NCBI RefSeq assembly: GCF_023278565.1
Contig: NC_064678.1
Location: forward strand, 434,001 to 498,000
Source: Colletotrichum lupini
Taxonomy: Eukaryota > Ascomycota > Sordariomycetes > Glomerellales > Glomerellaceae
Length of the DNA stretch: 64,000 bases
Direction of reading: 5' to 3'
The notes beneath the pieces are model-generated. The model was not told where the DNA came from and searched no databases. It saw nothing but the letters and a program-made list of their open reading frames with translations. Each line of letters starts with the position of its first letter. Position 1 is the first letter of the stretch. Below are positions 48,101 to 60,503 of the stretch, piece after piece. The position numbers and the translations under genes were made by a program.

Positions 48101-50491
48101 TTATAGTATAAAGATATCCGACTTTCCGCTCGTTAGTCCCCTTATTTAGCTAGGTTTTTACTAGCTTATTAATTCGATTAATAAGCTCTTCGAGGATTTC
48201 TACTCGCAATTTGCCCTCTATTATCTTAGCTATAAATATAAAAGAAATCGCTCGTAGCTTAGATAAGAGCTCTAGGTTCCTATTATAGGTCTCGAAGCGG
48301 CTTCGGATTGCGTTAATTATATTAAGAAAGTCGTTTTAATCGAGATTACGCACCGCTTCGTAATAATAATTAGAGGCTTTGCTTACGAGTACGATATTAA
48401 CTACTAAATAGTACTAGTATTCCCTAATTCCGACTTTTTCATAATAATTATAAAACATCGTTAGGGTTTCTTATAAGACCTTATACTTCCCCCCAGAGTA
48501 TAATTTCTCTTTTAGGAAGATCTTTTTAAGGTCTGTAAACTACTTCGTATTTATTACTAGATTTTCGGTATTTATATACGATCCCTGCGTCGCTACGTAT
48601 TATTAGTAACTTCGGGTAGTCTACCTCCTTTCTTACTAGCCGATTAGTACCGAATTTCGCATTAGTAGCGGCGACGAGCTATAGATCGAAATAGGTAGAA
48701 TTATTAATTATCGTACTTTTAGTACTATATTTTGCCTCTATATATCCTTTTACGACGATAGATTACCGTTAGTAATTATAAGAAGGAAATCTAGGTCGTT
48801 TACCCTTTTTCTAAATTTGTTAAAGCGATTATACGCCCTATCGACTTGTGCCTAGGTCTATATTACGAATTCCTCCTCTATAATCGTCGCTACTAGGATT
48901 TCGTAAGGTTCTCGTGATTATAATTGCGCTAATAGTACCCCTCGCCTATAGAGGAATCTATTAACCGCTTTTGTAATTCCTAGGCTTATGCTTACGAACT
49001 ATTTGTCTAGCTAATAGCTAAGGTCGTCTACGATCTCGTAGAATAGGGGTTACCCCTATAGCCCCTTTTTCTTATAGACCTTAGTTAAATAGATTAATAC
49101 CGCGTTAATTTACTTACCGTTAGGCTAATCCGCGATTCTATATATCTACGTCCCCTAATAGTCCGGGTTAATATTTACCTACTTATAAGGGATTAGGATT
49201 CTATCTAGGATCGGGTTTCGTCCTCTTTTTCCTTACCCTAACTCGCTAAGGGTCGTACTCTAGCTTATACTTATATTAGCGGTCGCTAGCGTATTTAATC
49301 TTAATAAGGATATATTTAATCTGCGCGCCGGTCGTAGTAAATCCGTACTTTCGCTACCCGACGAATTTATTAAAGTCTAGGAGATTCCCGCTTCCTCTCG
49401 CCGTCTTACTATTACTCTCGTTTTTACTATTTTTAGTAATTACTACTACCCTTCTAAATCGCTAGCTATCGTACTTACTAAGATCCTCCTTTTTATTTAG
49501 TATAAAAGGGTAGGTTCTAGTAGTTCTTTTTAATAATAGTAGCGGCAAACGTTTATATTACCGTAATAAGATATAATAATTAGTCTCGGGATCTTTATTA
49601 GTTACTAATTTCTTAAAATTAGTGATCTTGCGCCGTAAGCTAGTATAAAAAGAAGCCCTTTAGCGGCTCTTTAAAAGATTCTTTTCTTTTTTCTTAGATC
49701 CTCGTCTTTTTAGCCTTTTTTTAAGCTAATAATAACTCTAGTAAGAGGTCGTAGGACTACTTTAGGGTAGCTACTTTCTTTTTAAGTTAATCTCCGAGAT
49801 CCGTAATATTCTTAACTTAATATTATTAGGACCCCTAAATCCCCTCCTCCCTCGTTAGACCGTCCCCTATACTATATTCCTAAATAATACCCGGGGGGTA
49901 GTTAAGGGAGCTACGAAGAGGTCGTCTAGATCGCGGGCTTAAGGGCATACCTATAAGATCCCTATAGTAATAGACTTTTCTATATACTATAGATCTCTTA
50001 GCTTAATAACTCCTATAGGGTTACCTTCGTCACTAAATAAGAATATCTATATTTAGAAATCCCCTTTTTCAATTGCGTAGTGCTCTTTTATACTATATTA
50101 TTAAGCCCGTTCGTCGCGCTAATCGATTAGGCAGGTAGTCGTCGTATAGGGAATTCCTTTTACTAATTTAACTAGTTAATTTCTAATCGCGGGCCGGCTG
50201 CGGAAAAGTTATTTAGTAAAAAGGCTACTTAAGGCGATAGTAAAAAACTAGTTGCTTAAGTAGTTCTATTAATTAACGTAGTTTAACATAGTAGACGTCG
50301 ACCTCTCGTAAGTAGTAAAGGGCTACGATTACTTAATTCCGTATAGTATTCGAGAATCGCCCCCTTTTTTATTTACTTCCGTAAGGTTAATTAGTACGAA
50401 TCTCCTATCCCGTGCGGTATTAAGAGGTCGTCTCTTTTACGTAGCGAGATACCTTACCGATTTATAATAATAGAATTTAATTACTAATTAG

Positions 50492-50693
50492 TATTAGTAT
50501 CCCTATTATAAGGTAGTTAGTTCGAACCGTAGTTAATAAAAAGATTAATTAAACTATATAAATATCTACGTAGGTATAAAAAGGAGGTTCTAACCGTAGG
50601 TTAGGCTAGTTACGATAATCGTAAATAGGGCCCCTAATTAGCCCCTGCGCAGTCGGCTGTATGCCGCGGTCGAATTGGACTTCCAATCCGACA
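50492..50693 (-). repeat. Right LTR (5' LTR of the element)
   Basis: 202 bases, starting TATTAGTATCCC on the plus strand (mutated from TG) and ending CCGACA. Here the inner edge (50492-50550) is the more mutated and the outer edge is clean. Confidence 0.9.
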
Positions 50694-50698
50694 CTCTT

Positions 50699-53600
50699 AG
50701 CCTAACTTAATTAGCGCGGAAGCGAATGACAAAACATTAGCAGTTGCGTGAAGTTGATTAAGAATTCTGGCTATCAAACATCGAGATTTCGATACCAACA
50801 AGAGATCTATCGTGAAAACCCGAACGTAAAGGTGCAGCTAGTCAAGTCCAGCAACCTGGGGAGGCTGCAAACTGCCTATCCGGACATACACTTCTGTCGA
50901 AATTTGAGACAGGACAAGAAACAACCCAGTCCCTTTCCATATTTTCAACACACAATTATCATCCTATTAGCCTGTCTCAAGGCTTCGCTATTCGTTCTGG
51001 CATCGGAAATCTTGGATGAATGTGTAGCGACGCTACCTTCTTCGCGAGCCGGTCCAGTAGCCCTTGCTGTTTCGAATAGTACAAATTATCTCGGCTCGAG
51101 GGCATGTGAGACTGCAGCGCAACAAAGCTGGACTTGCTTAACATTTTGGGATTTGCTAGCCTGCCCATACATCACGCTCAGTGCTTAAATCATGCATATT
51201 GCGCAAATACTGTGTAGGACCAGCGGGGATGTGCTTGACAAGATCGTATCTCGACGCACTTGGGTATCTTTCAACGGAGCACGCGATTGAGAGTGTGCAT
51301 ACCTGAGACAAAGTAAATGAAAGCAGAATGATCAGAAAGCAGTCAAACGAATCCGTACATTCGACGCTCGAAATGTTCAGTCCAAATGTCAGCATAAAAT
51401 ATCGCATCGAACACGCCCGCCCCACGCTTGAACGATGGTACCCCGAGCGGTTTCCCTTCAGTCTACCGCGAAAGCCAGAATCCGTGTGACTTCCACTTGG
51501 GGACATGAGAGAGGAGCTTCAAGAATTCAAATCAATGGTATTGGCTGACATACACCAGAAATCCATCGCATTATGGTGGCGCGCTGCAGCCGAGTCGTTT
51601 GTTGGACCGGTATTCCAGCCGCAGCCACCAACGGCGTTCACTCCGGCGTCACCAATTCTTAATTTCTTCCGACCCTTGTGGATAGAATCACCTTGGCGGC
51701 CCCATTTGGCGCCAACTACGGGGGGACGGACAAAGAGGGGGAAGAGTGGGAATGGGGTAAAGTTGGAGAAGACGAGGGGGCGGAATCATGACAATTCATT
51801 CCCTGATCTCAAGCTTCTGATAGAGCTAAACAACCGGTTGCCATTACAATTCGCCAGCAAGCCGTACGTTTTGCATACCAAAGATGCACATGTAGTCAAG
51901 GGATGAGCGGGGAAGTGGTGGTCTCTTGTTCTAGGGCTAAGGGTACCTCGCTCGGGAGGACGCCAATGATCCGGGCCATCCTACATGAAGTCATGTCTAT
52001 GAGCATGCAGGCTTTGACCGCGTCTCTCCAATCAGTTGTGCCGCGGGTGGGAGATCTGGCGATATAATTAACCTCAACCTTTTCCGTCTGCTTCCCCCTC
52101 AACTTGGTAAAACATTTGGGCCCTCCGTTCTTGACTGACTTTGATCTGCTCTCGTGAGGCTTTGTTCTTCTAGTGGGCAACTACCTACATGTAATTACGG
52201 ACAGCAGTGTGTTGATTGCACCCCTCTTGCCAAGACACCGAGAGCAAGCGTCTGCATGCCCAGCTACGCCTTCTGACGCTGGGCACTCTTGGCTACACAT
52301 ACCGTAGTAGGGTATAGCCTTTTTCACTTTTCAGCCAAGACAATCTTGTCGAGAGATGATCCATTTGATCGTTCTTGGATTGGGCCTGGGGTGCACCAGC
52401 ACGACACCGGGGGAAGAATATGCCTCATAGGCCGTCACCGACAAATCAGTCCTACGCCGCGCCGGTCAAGCACTAAATCGGGCCTGAGCTGGCAGCCCTG
52501 GGGAAATTCGCCTGGATATCCCGAATCGACGACCAGAATGAGTCGAACAAGTATACCAGTCTATCTCGACTCCAACTGTTTAAGTAGCAGAGGGTCCGGT
52601 AAGGATCACTATGGGGCTCGAGATCCGGGGAATCATCGCCGCGTCGCTTGTCAACTGTCAATCTCGTGTTGAGCAATTCCGGGGACGCGCCACCGGTACT
52701 GTCCCCTTGAAGCTCCAAATGAGACCTTCTTCCCCACGGCGTTCGTCCTGTCTCTAGCATTTCACTGCGAGGCCCCCACTCCGATGGAGCTGAGACCGCA
52801 CAAATGCGACGAGGGCCTCCTTCATGCTTGACGCCAGAGCAGGTCTGCAAGGGTGGGCAGGTCAGACTACCTTTCGTGGATGGTCACCTGCGATCCTGCG
52901 TTTCTGCATTCGCATTGGACGTTGCTATGCTCGCAACTCGATCCTACATGGATGCCACCGATAGTTGGTCCATTGGGTGTCATCGAAGACAGCGGACATG
53001 AACATTAGCATTGCTCGACTGGTACCACGGATATAGTCACTCCAACGTCTTGCAGACATAAGCTGGACATCCTCCACCTGAACGTCGCTGAACAGAGGCA
53101 TGCGGCCTCGAATATCCCATGTACTATGTGATACGAGCTTCTTAGCGAGCTTCTACGCCCGCTCTGATTGTGATAGTGGTCGTGTATTCAGCGCATCATA
53201 ACGCACTAGACGCCCTAGAAGCGCTGCAGGGAAGGCTTCGTTCAAACTGGTTCGCCCCCGTCATCAAGGAAGCAACTAAATCAACCTTCTAGCCTGACTC
53301 CAAGTATTCTAGTGCGCGGCGCCAAAACGAAGCTTTCCCCTTCACGCAAGTGCCGAGCCAAATCGTAACCAGCCGACCTGCCTGCCCTCGCCAAGAATGA
53401 GGGCTTGAACTACGTCTGGCACGACCTATCATTGTTGGGAAAACAACGCAAACATAGATACAAGAACGTGCGTGAGCACACCACCGTAGATAAACACCCG
53501 GAGCATGTCCGGGGCAAGTCAATGATTAGTGAATTACATTTCGCCTGCTCCGTCGACTAGGCTTGAAACAAGGTTGGCACTTGTTGGCCTTACTTGGCGC

Positions 53601-54809
53601 TGCGCCGTCTCCCTGGCCCTGAGCGCATTTCACTCTCGGCAGCGCTTGTTAGCGGAGGTTTGGATTCTAGAACGCAGGGAACCATCGTCAGGTTGGCCCA
53701 CCTTCTTCTACGACCAACCTTAAGCTGCGTCGTTCGACCCAGGAACCTGATCCCCTCCCCCAAAGAACTCACGCCACCATGCCCAACCTGCACTGAAGCA
53801 ATCCAGCGAAGAGGAACGCGGGGAAAGCTGAGTTAGCGCGACACTGATTGCGCCCACTTTCCCCAGGTCAGAAACTGACCTCCCACTTCCCCGGACGGAG
53901 ACACATGCACAGCCCACCCCGACTTGACCGGGTGCGGGCGTCCTTAAGTGAATGTGGCGGCCGAGGTGAGGCACTGGTATGGGAGTCTTGCCTATCACCC
54001 TTTCTAACTCGCATCACTATACGAGCAACGTAATGTCGTCAACTCGGGACGAGTCATCAAGTCGCAGAGCCAAGAATTAGGCCCACCACGTTCATTCTCA
54101 AAAGCCATGCCTCCGGTGATTTTCATCCCTCGCTCGGCAGTCTATGTCACTACTTTGCAAACAAAATAACACGAGGCAACTGAGGAGAGGCACGCTACTA
54201 CTTGCCAAGACACATGGGCAGTCAAGGGTAGAAGGAAGGCAATGTCACATTCCCCAAGCTTGGTATTTCTTGGTAACTTTCTTCTGTAGCACAAAGTGAT
54301 TCGTCGTGACTCCTGTCAACGCTTATAATAGCAGCTAGCTGGGAGCGTACACCACCAGCTCAAGTTGTGCGCGCTTCCAGGATCGCTGGCCGCCCGCCTG
54401 GGCAAGTCTTCTCCTTCTTGGGAATGACTAGGGGGTGGTCGTTGGTGTTCGGAACATGTCGGGCGTGACTTGGCAGAAACAAAATAAGTGAGATTTCGTG
54501 ATGAACAAGTGTGGGTGTAAGCAACCCAAGACTCGCCGAGCCCATGCCCCTAGTCAATCGCGGGCACGACATGGGAGCACAACGTGGACGGAGGCTGGAG
54601 GTCATCCCACGAGGGTAAGGTCTGGGCATCCCCGCCTTGTACGAATACATAAGAGCTCCAGACCCCGTGGGGAAATGGAAAATGAATTTCGCTAGACAGA
54701 GTACAATTAGCCTAGCATCGCTAACATCAGTCTCAATATCTTCCTCCACACTTCTTTTGTTGCTCGTCTGGACTTCCGAGAAGTCATTGCCAAAGCAAGA
54801 GCCGGAATC
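50699..54809. other. 4.1 kb without a recognisable gene
   Basis: Frames up to 171 codons occur on both strands but show no domain, signal peptide or coherent splice structure. Composition is ordinary and there is no RIP signature. It may contain decayed genes or untranslated RNA, but I can support none. Confidence 0.5.
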
Positions 54810-56711
54810 ATGACCTCCAAAACCAATACCGCGGCTAATAATGAAGCCGACAGAGTCAAGGATATGGAGCCCCAAATCTTTGAGGACGAGAACCCAGAGA
54901 AGCCCATTCCAAGGAACACGGGCAAGATCGACTACTCTGGGGCTCAGGAGAAGACTGATCCCAAGGAAATCGCTCTTGTGAAGAAGTTAGACAGATGGAT
55001 CATGGTATTTGAAACTCCAGATACCTTCTCTAAGTGACTATGGACTAACTAATGCTTTTCTTTAGCCGATGCTATGGTCCATGTACTGGCTGAATGTGAG
55101 TCCACATTTTGGAGCCTCTACGTCGTCAACACACACTAACGACTCTTGCAACAGTACCTTGACCGCAATGCCATTGCTTTGGCTCGTCTCAACGATCTCG
55201 AGAAAGACCTCAATTTAACTGGTTCTCGTACGTCTGACAATATTCGTTGGTGGTGTTAAGAATATCGCTAATGCCTCTATCTGACAGAGTACCAGACCTG
55301 TGTTTCGATTCTCTTCGTCGGTTACATTCTGTAAGATGCTCGTCGATGTTCACTTGTTTCATAACTAACACCATCCTACTAGAGGACAGATCCCTTCAAA
55401 TATGTTCCTTACTCGAACCCGGCCTAGCCGCTATATGGTACTTCTTCACAGCCCCCGACTCTGAACGCAGGGAGATACTAAATCTGTTGCCTGTCTCCAG
55501 GGAATCATGATGATGCTCTGGGCTGTTGTTAGCGCTCTCACTGCAGTTTCCAAGGACTTCACCGGACTTCTCCTCACCCGGTTCTTTCTCGGAGTCACTG
55601 AAGCTCCATACTATCCCGGTGCTGTCTACTTGCTGAGTATCTTCTACACCCGAAAAGAGGTTGCCACTCGCATTGCTATCCTCTACACCGGAAATATTCT
55701 CGCCACTGCCTTCGCCGGCCTGATTGCTGCCGGGATTTTCCACGGCATGGATGACCTCGCGGGCATTGCAGGCTGGAAGTGGCTGTTCATCCTCCAAGGT
55801 GCTGTTACGTTCGTCATTGCAGTCATCGGCTTCTTTCTACTTCCCGACTTCCCACAGACCACCAAGTGGTTGACACAGGAAGAACGTGACCTCGCCTACA
55901 ACCGTATGGAACTCGACACCGTTGCCAATAAGGGCGAGACCAGCACCTGGAACGGTCTGCGTCAAGCTGCCAAAGACCCCATGGTCTGGATCTTCTGTGC
56001 GATGGCCCACATGCATCTGGCTGCCAATGGTTTCAAGAACTTTGTAAGACTTTTATGACTCCTGATCGACATGTGAGAGAGGAGACGACTAACAACAAGT
56101 TCTTGAACAGTTTCCAAGCGTTGTCAAGACACTCGGCTTCAACACAACCATCACCCTCGTGCTCACCTGTCCCCCCTACCTCATTGCTGGTGCGGTTACC
56201 ATTGCTGTGTCTTGGTCATCAGGCAAGTTCAATGAGCGCACATGGCATATCACCGCGTCCAAAGCCGTCGCCGTTGTCGGTTTTATTTCAGCCGCTGCCA
56301 CGATGAACTTGGCTGGTCGATACGTCTCCATGGTGATCTTCACCATCGGCACATACGGAGTCAACTCGGTGCGATTATTCTCTCTCCAAAATCGTTGCAA
56401 AACTTTGCCATTGTAGCTGACTCCGGAAACAGTTGATCCTAGGTTGGTGCGGCAGTGTCTGTGGTCAAACAAAAGAGAAAAAGGCAGTGGCCATCTCCAT
56501 GGTGACCATGATCATGAACGTCAGCTTCATTTGGACCCCATATCTTTGGCCCAGCAGCGACGAGCCTCGTTATGTCATCGCCATGTCAAGCAGCGCCGCA
56601 TTCAGCATTGCTACTGCTTTGCTGGCTTGGCTTGGAAAGATCATCTTGAAGAAGCGCAATGAGAAGCTCAGGGCTTCCCCTGACGAGACCGCCGTCTTTT
56701 ATGTCTACTGA
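54810..56711 (+). CDS. MFS anion:cation symporter, DAL5/TNA1 type
   Basis: Plasma-membrane symporter of the ACS family, which imports organic anions such as allantoate, nicotinate or related carboxylates. Seven introns are needed. After the hydrophilic N-terminus and KKLDRWIM (exon 1 ends 55004), the spliced reading continues WSMYWLNYLDRNAIALARL, GQIPSNMFLTRTRPSRY, LGVTEAPYYPGAVYLLSIFY with FYTRKE, FFPSVVKTLGFN and ISMVTMIMNVSFIWTPYLWP. These are standard hallmarks of the family. The last exon begins after GGAAACAG near 56432. Total length is about 500 aa with no stop or frameshift, so it looks functional. It is on the same strand as the two decayed genes downstream, and a shared former cluster is possible. 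Confidence 0.9.
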
Positions 56712-57498
56712 ATGTAAACTTTGATACGAATTTCTTGCGGGGGACTGCTTTTTGCACACTCATACACACTCATTTAGAAGTATCACTACGGCTACGTCTG
56801 TTTTTGGAGCTGATCATATAAACATGCTGTAGTACCGTACTCGAGTAATGATATTCGTGTTTTTCCTCTGACCTTGCATCAATCGAATTTCAGCTTGATC
56901 TTGTCATCGCCCCTTCCCCCTGGTATCGAATTCGTGCTATTGGAGTTCACTTGATGAGGATTGGTGTGGTCGTTGATTGTGCTTTCCTGGGTACCGGCTC
57001 TAGTATGGGCAAGATGGCCCACAGCTTTCTACCTGCTTTCTCAATAAAGCTGCTAGAGCTCGATATTCTTTCTGTGGAAAATGCGTTTAGCTGCAAATCC
57101 TCACTCCTCGTTGGGAGATGATACTAAGGTGATGTGGTAAGCTGACACGACATGGCTCCAGTCAATTCGCTTCCGCGTCTCTAATAGGGCAGCTGAGTCA
57201 AGGGTCAGATTTTGGTGCCGTTGAAGGAACATCTGAAGGCCGAATTATGCTGCATACGCTGGGATCGACGGATGTGGGTGGACAAGCGAGGCGGTTGGGG
57301 TCGCGATCAGTTGCTTAGCCTATTTTGACAGGAGGTATCTCTATTGTAGCGGCAACCTTTAAATGTCAGCCCTACCGCTCCTCTTTCACGTCGCTTTAAA
57401 GTCTCTATTGAATGTCCTAGAGCCGGGGAGTGCGAAGCTCTCGGTAACGCCAGCATCGACTCCACGGTTTTACCAGAAAAGCATAAGCTCGACCTTCC
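56712..57498. other. Intergenic, nothing recognised
   Basis: About 790 bases between the DAL5-type gene and the decayed regulator, with no coding or repeat structure seen. Confidence 0.5.
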
Positions 57499-58147
57499 AT
57501 GGCAGATAGAGCTCTTCAAAAGCCAATGGCGCCGGTGGCCCCGGTTTCGGCGCCCCAGATCCTCAGCTTTGCCCTCAGGGACCGGCCGAAGGTAAACCGC
57601 CGGAGACAAGCTCCGAAGTCTCGGGCAGGCTGTATCACATGCAAGTGAGTTACGAGCAACATGAAGACACAACAACCGCATCTGAGATATGCGTTCCGAT
57701 CAATTCTCACCGATGCTTGTGATGCAGCGAGCTAACGCAATCATTAGAAAACGACGCATCCGTTGCGATGAGGGGAAGCCATCCTGTCTAAATTGCGGCA
57801 AATCAAAGCGAACTTGCGAAGGATACGCACCAAAGTCCACGGGAAATGAACGTAGATTGCAGGAATACCGCCCACTGCTCATTCGACCCAACTACGAGAT
57901 GTACATGTTTACTGCACAACTCGAGAAAGATCAATTCGAGTATTGGATGACATTCAGCAAGCAGTTTACTCTGTTTCCGTCGGATCTCATCACACAGCTC
58001 ATACCACAAATTGCCCGTGAAGAGCCGGCCATCAGACACGCAGCGTTTGCCATTGGCGCAGTCACTTTGGGCAGCGATAGTCGCCTACAATGCACCAGTG
58101 GCGCGGGTCCATTCATGAAGGATGCTTTGCAACATTATGTAATATAG
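57499..58147 (+). pseudogene. Truncated Zn2Cys6 transcription factor
   Basis: Exon 57499-57644 and exon 57748-58147 join in phase (donor GTGAGT, acceptor ATTAG) to 181 aa. The zinc cluster is complete, C-X2-C-X6-C-X6-C-X2-C-X6-C (CITCKKRRIRCDEGKPSC, then LNCGKSKRTCEGY), split by the intron as in many such genes. The fungal-specific region begins normally (FEYWMTFSKQFTLFPSDLI, IRHAAFAIGAVTLGS) and stops at ALQHYVI, where family members continue for several hundred residues. Downstream to about 58500 no frame carries the domain on cleanly. It is probably a decayed gene, although a short DNA-binding protein could still be made. Confidence 0.7.
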
Positions 58148-58889
58148 GTAGTAGAACGGCATCGGTATCTAAAAATCAACAAGTCGGCAGGATGCTAGAG
58201 ACTAGCCTATCTCTACTCAATATCCGCGATCCAGCCTTCTTATCTGGCTTATTCAAAGATGGTCAAATCTTTGGAGATTTGAAGCTGGAGACTGACCCGT
58301 TCCAAGGAAACCGATCTTGCGGAATTCATCTTCCGCGCGGTAAGGTGTGGGGGTTATCTTCTCATCCCCAGCCCGTACACGACCCAGTGTTTACGCAACC
58401 GGTGTCATGTCTTTACTTGACAGGATACCTAACTTCAATCTGCTACCAAATGATTGCAATGATAAGATAATAGCATTGTTTTATCTTGGGAATGGAGCAT
58501 CCTGGGGGAAGGGTTAATAGATTGGCGCACGCCGATGTACTAATCCGTGTTATCATCCGAAGATGATTTACGTGTCCCTCGCTGTGTAGGATAGAACTCG
58601 ATATGCCGCGCCCAATGATGCACAGAGTATAGAGAGACTTTCAACTGTACTAGAAATTATGAAGAAGCGTTCGCGCCTTGCCTCTGAGACTGAGTCGCGG
58701 GAAGATCCAGCAATATGCTCCTAGCAGATGTACCATCCAGCCGACTGAGATTCTCACCTGCCTCACACGCGTAGAAACGATGACCACAAGACACGAAAAG
58801 ACACATTCAGTCGACCTTTAGAATAGGCTCGAAGAGAACGTCGACAATGCCTATCTCGAACCAGGCTCTCAGAGCCTCCCATCGAAGAA
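58148..58889 (+). other. Decayed downstream part of the regulator and spacer
   Basis: Short open pieces such as MLETSLSLLNIRDPAFLSGL near 58190-58260 may be remnants of the regulator's C-terminal domain, but stops and frame changes prevent a gene model. I see no transposon in it. Confidence 0.4.
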
Positions 58890-60503
58890 CTGGCTTACCA
58901 GATTACGGAACGCCTTGTTGCGCTCTGCTGAGACTCGAGGCGTGGCACCTGTTCCGATCGAAGAGAGAAGCGACAAGGATACTTTTAAAATATTCACGTT
59001 GTGGCTCACTGCAAACTGCACTACCCTCCCGTATGTTTCGAAATTTCTTCCTGAATTATGGCACCTCCGCGCGTAAGACTTGCTATAGTTCGCCAAGCTG
59101 ATGAATACCATAAGTATGACCACTGGCATATCCGAAACCCTCAGCTTGGACTAGATCCTACTGTTACTTCAGTAGTCATCGTGCTAAGCACTCTCCTATT
59201 CATCCTTCCCGTTGCCTGGATGGGAATGATGGGGCCGAAGACTGCCATGAGTTAAGTGGTTCAGACTAGATACTACTTCTGGTATTACTCAATCCCACGC
59301 TTGATGAACGTTTCTTTCATTGTAATCAACTCGAAAACCAGCTACTACTTTTCTATCGGCATTGCGCTGCTACAAATCGCCACCTTGATCGGTTACACCA
59401 TCATGGCATCTATTGTCAGTGGGTAGACTCTCACGGCTGGTTCTGAAGGCGACCTCGGCTTGATTGTGGGTATCACAATTAGTGTTGTTGGCGCACTGCC
59501 CATATCCTTCTTGGGCCACAAGTATCTGCATTACATTGATTAACACTTGTGGGATCCATCTTTTGTTGCTCTCGTAATTGTTGCCGGCGTCAGTGGCAAG
59601 TCGGTTGCTGGTGCGGGTGCCGAGACTGTTGCGAGTTCACCAGTCTTGACGTTTGCCGCTGCGTGTGCAAGTCTGTGTACTAAGGTAGTTGGGCTCCGTT
59701 GGTATCGGACTTCGCCGTCTACATCGACCCATCCACGCCAAGGAAGGTCTTGACTTGCGCATCGCCGAGACTGGAGTAGGCTTACGCCATCTACAACAGA
59801 ACCAAGATCTTTTTATGCGTGTACGTAGGGTACAGTGTTCCTTCAATTCTGCTACTCATTCTAGGTGCCGCTGCAGGTGCCGCTGTGCCAGCAAACGAGA
59901 CTTGGGCTCAGGCCTACGGTCTCTACTCCGTTGGTGGTATCATCAATGCCATAACACTCCTCTGGGAGGATTTGGAAAGTTCGTCTCGGTCCTGTTGGCG
60001 TTCCTGTGCTTGGTTTCACAGCCTGCACACTATATTCGCTCTCTATTAGCTTTCAGTCTCTTCATCCGATTCTCAGTCGCCTTCCCCGGTATCTATACCC
60101 GCTTGTCATTGTGGCAATCATTGTGCCCATCTCAATTGTTGCCAGCTCCAACTTTTACAACTCTCTATCGAACTTCCTGAGCGTCGTTGGCTACTGGACG
60201 GCTTCGTACACTAGTATCGCGCTTACTGAGCACTTCCGCTTTCGTCGGGGCCGGTATTCTGCGTACAACATCTCTGACTGGGATAATCCAAAGGCACTCC
60301 CGCTTGGATTCGCTGCCTTGGCATCGCTCTGCTGTTCTTTCAGACTGATCGTCCCTTCTATGGATACTGCGTGGTATACTGGACCCATTGCAGTACGGAC
60401 CGGCGATATTGGTATGCAGTTGGGAATTGCTCTTGGTTCACTAATATATATAGTGCTGAGAGGTGCCGAATCACAATGGAAAGGTCGAGGTAGATCATCT
60501 TAG
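58890..60503 (+). pseudogene. NCS1-type purine/cytosine permease, decayed
   Basis: Remains of a nucleobase:cation symporter-1 protein, a 12-TM importer of purines, cytosine or related compounds. In order one reads RGVAPVPIEERSDKDTFKIF, LDPTVTSVVIVLSTLLFILP, GPKTAM, LIGYTIMASIVSG, LGHKYLHYID, WAPLVSDFAVYIDPSTPRK, YVGYSVPSILLLILGAAAGA, VASSNFYNSLSNFLSVVGYW and FRRGRYSAYNISDWDNPKALP. All match the family order. In-frame stops occur at 59253 (TAA), 59424 (TAG), 59541 (TAA) and 59777 (TAG), and the frame shifts near 59680 and 59960-60010. At 59253 and 59424 family members usually have Gln, so single C-to-T changes would explain them. It is non-functional. Confidence 0.85.

Larger units (their letters stand above)
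43725..50693 (-). mobile_element. Ty1/copia LTR retrotransposon, RIP-mutated
   Basis: A 6969-base element with two 202-base direct LTRs (43725-43926 and 50492-50693) that differ only by transitions. It runs on the minus strand. Next to the left LTR is a 15-base polypyrimidine run (43931-43945), which is the polypurine tract of the minus strand. Minus-strand remnants of reverse transcriptase and RNase H lie in copia order near that end. The interior is TA-rich with stops everywhere, a RIP signature; only an uninterrupted 106-codon piece of RNase H survives. It cannot be autonomous. Confidence 0.92.

Noticed and set aside
51505..51906. 133-codon plus-strand frame
   Set aside because: No recognisable domain, and the C-terminal half is low-complexity basic; not supportable as a gene.
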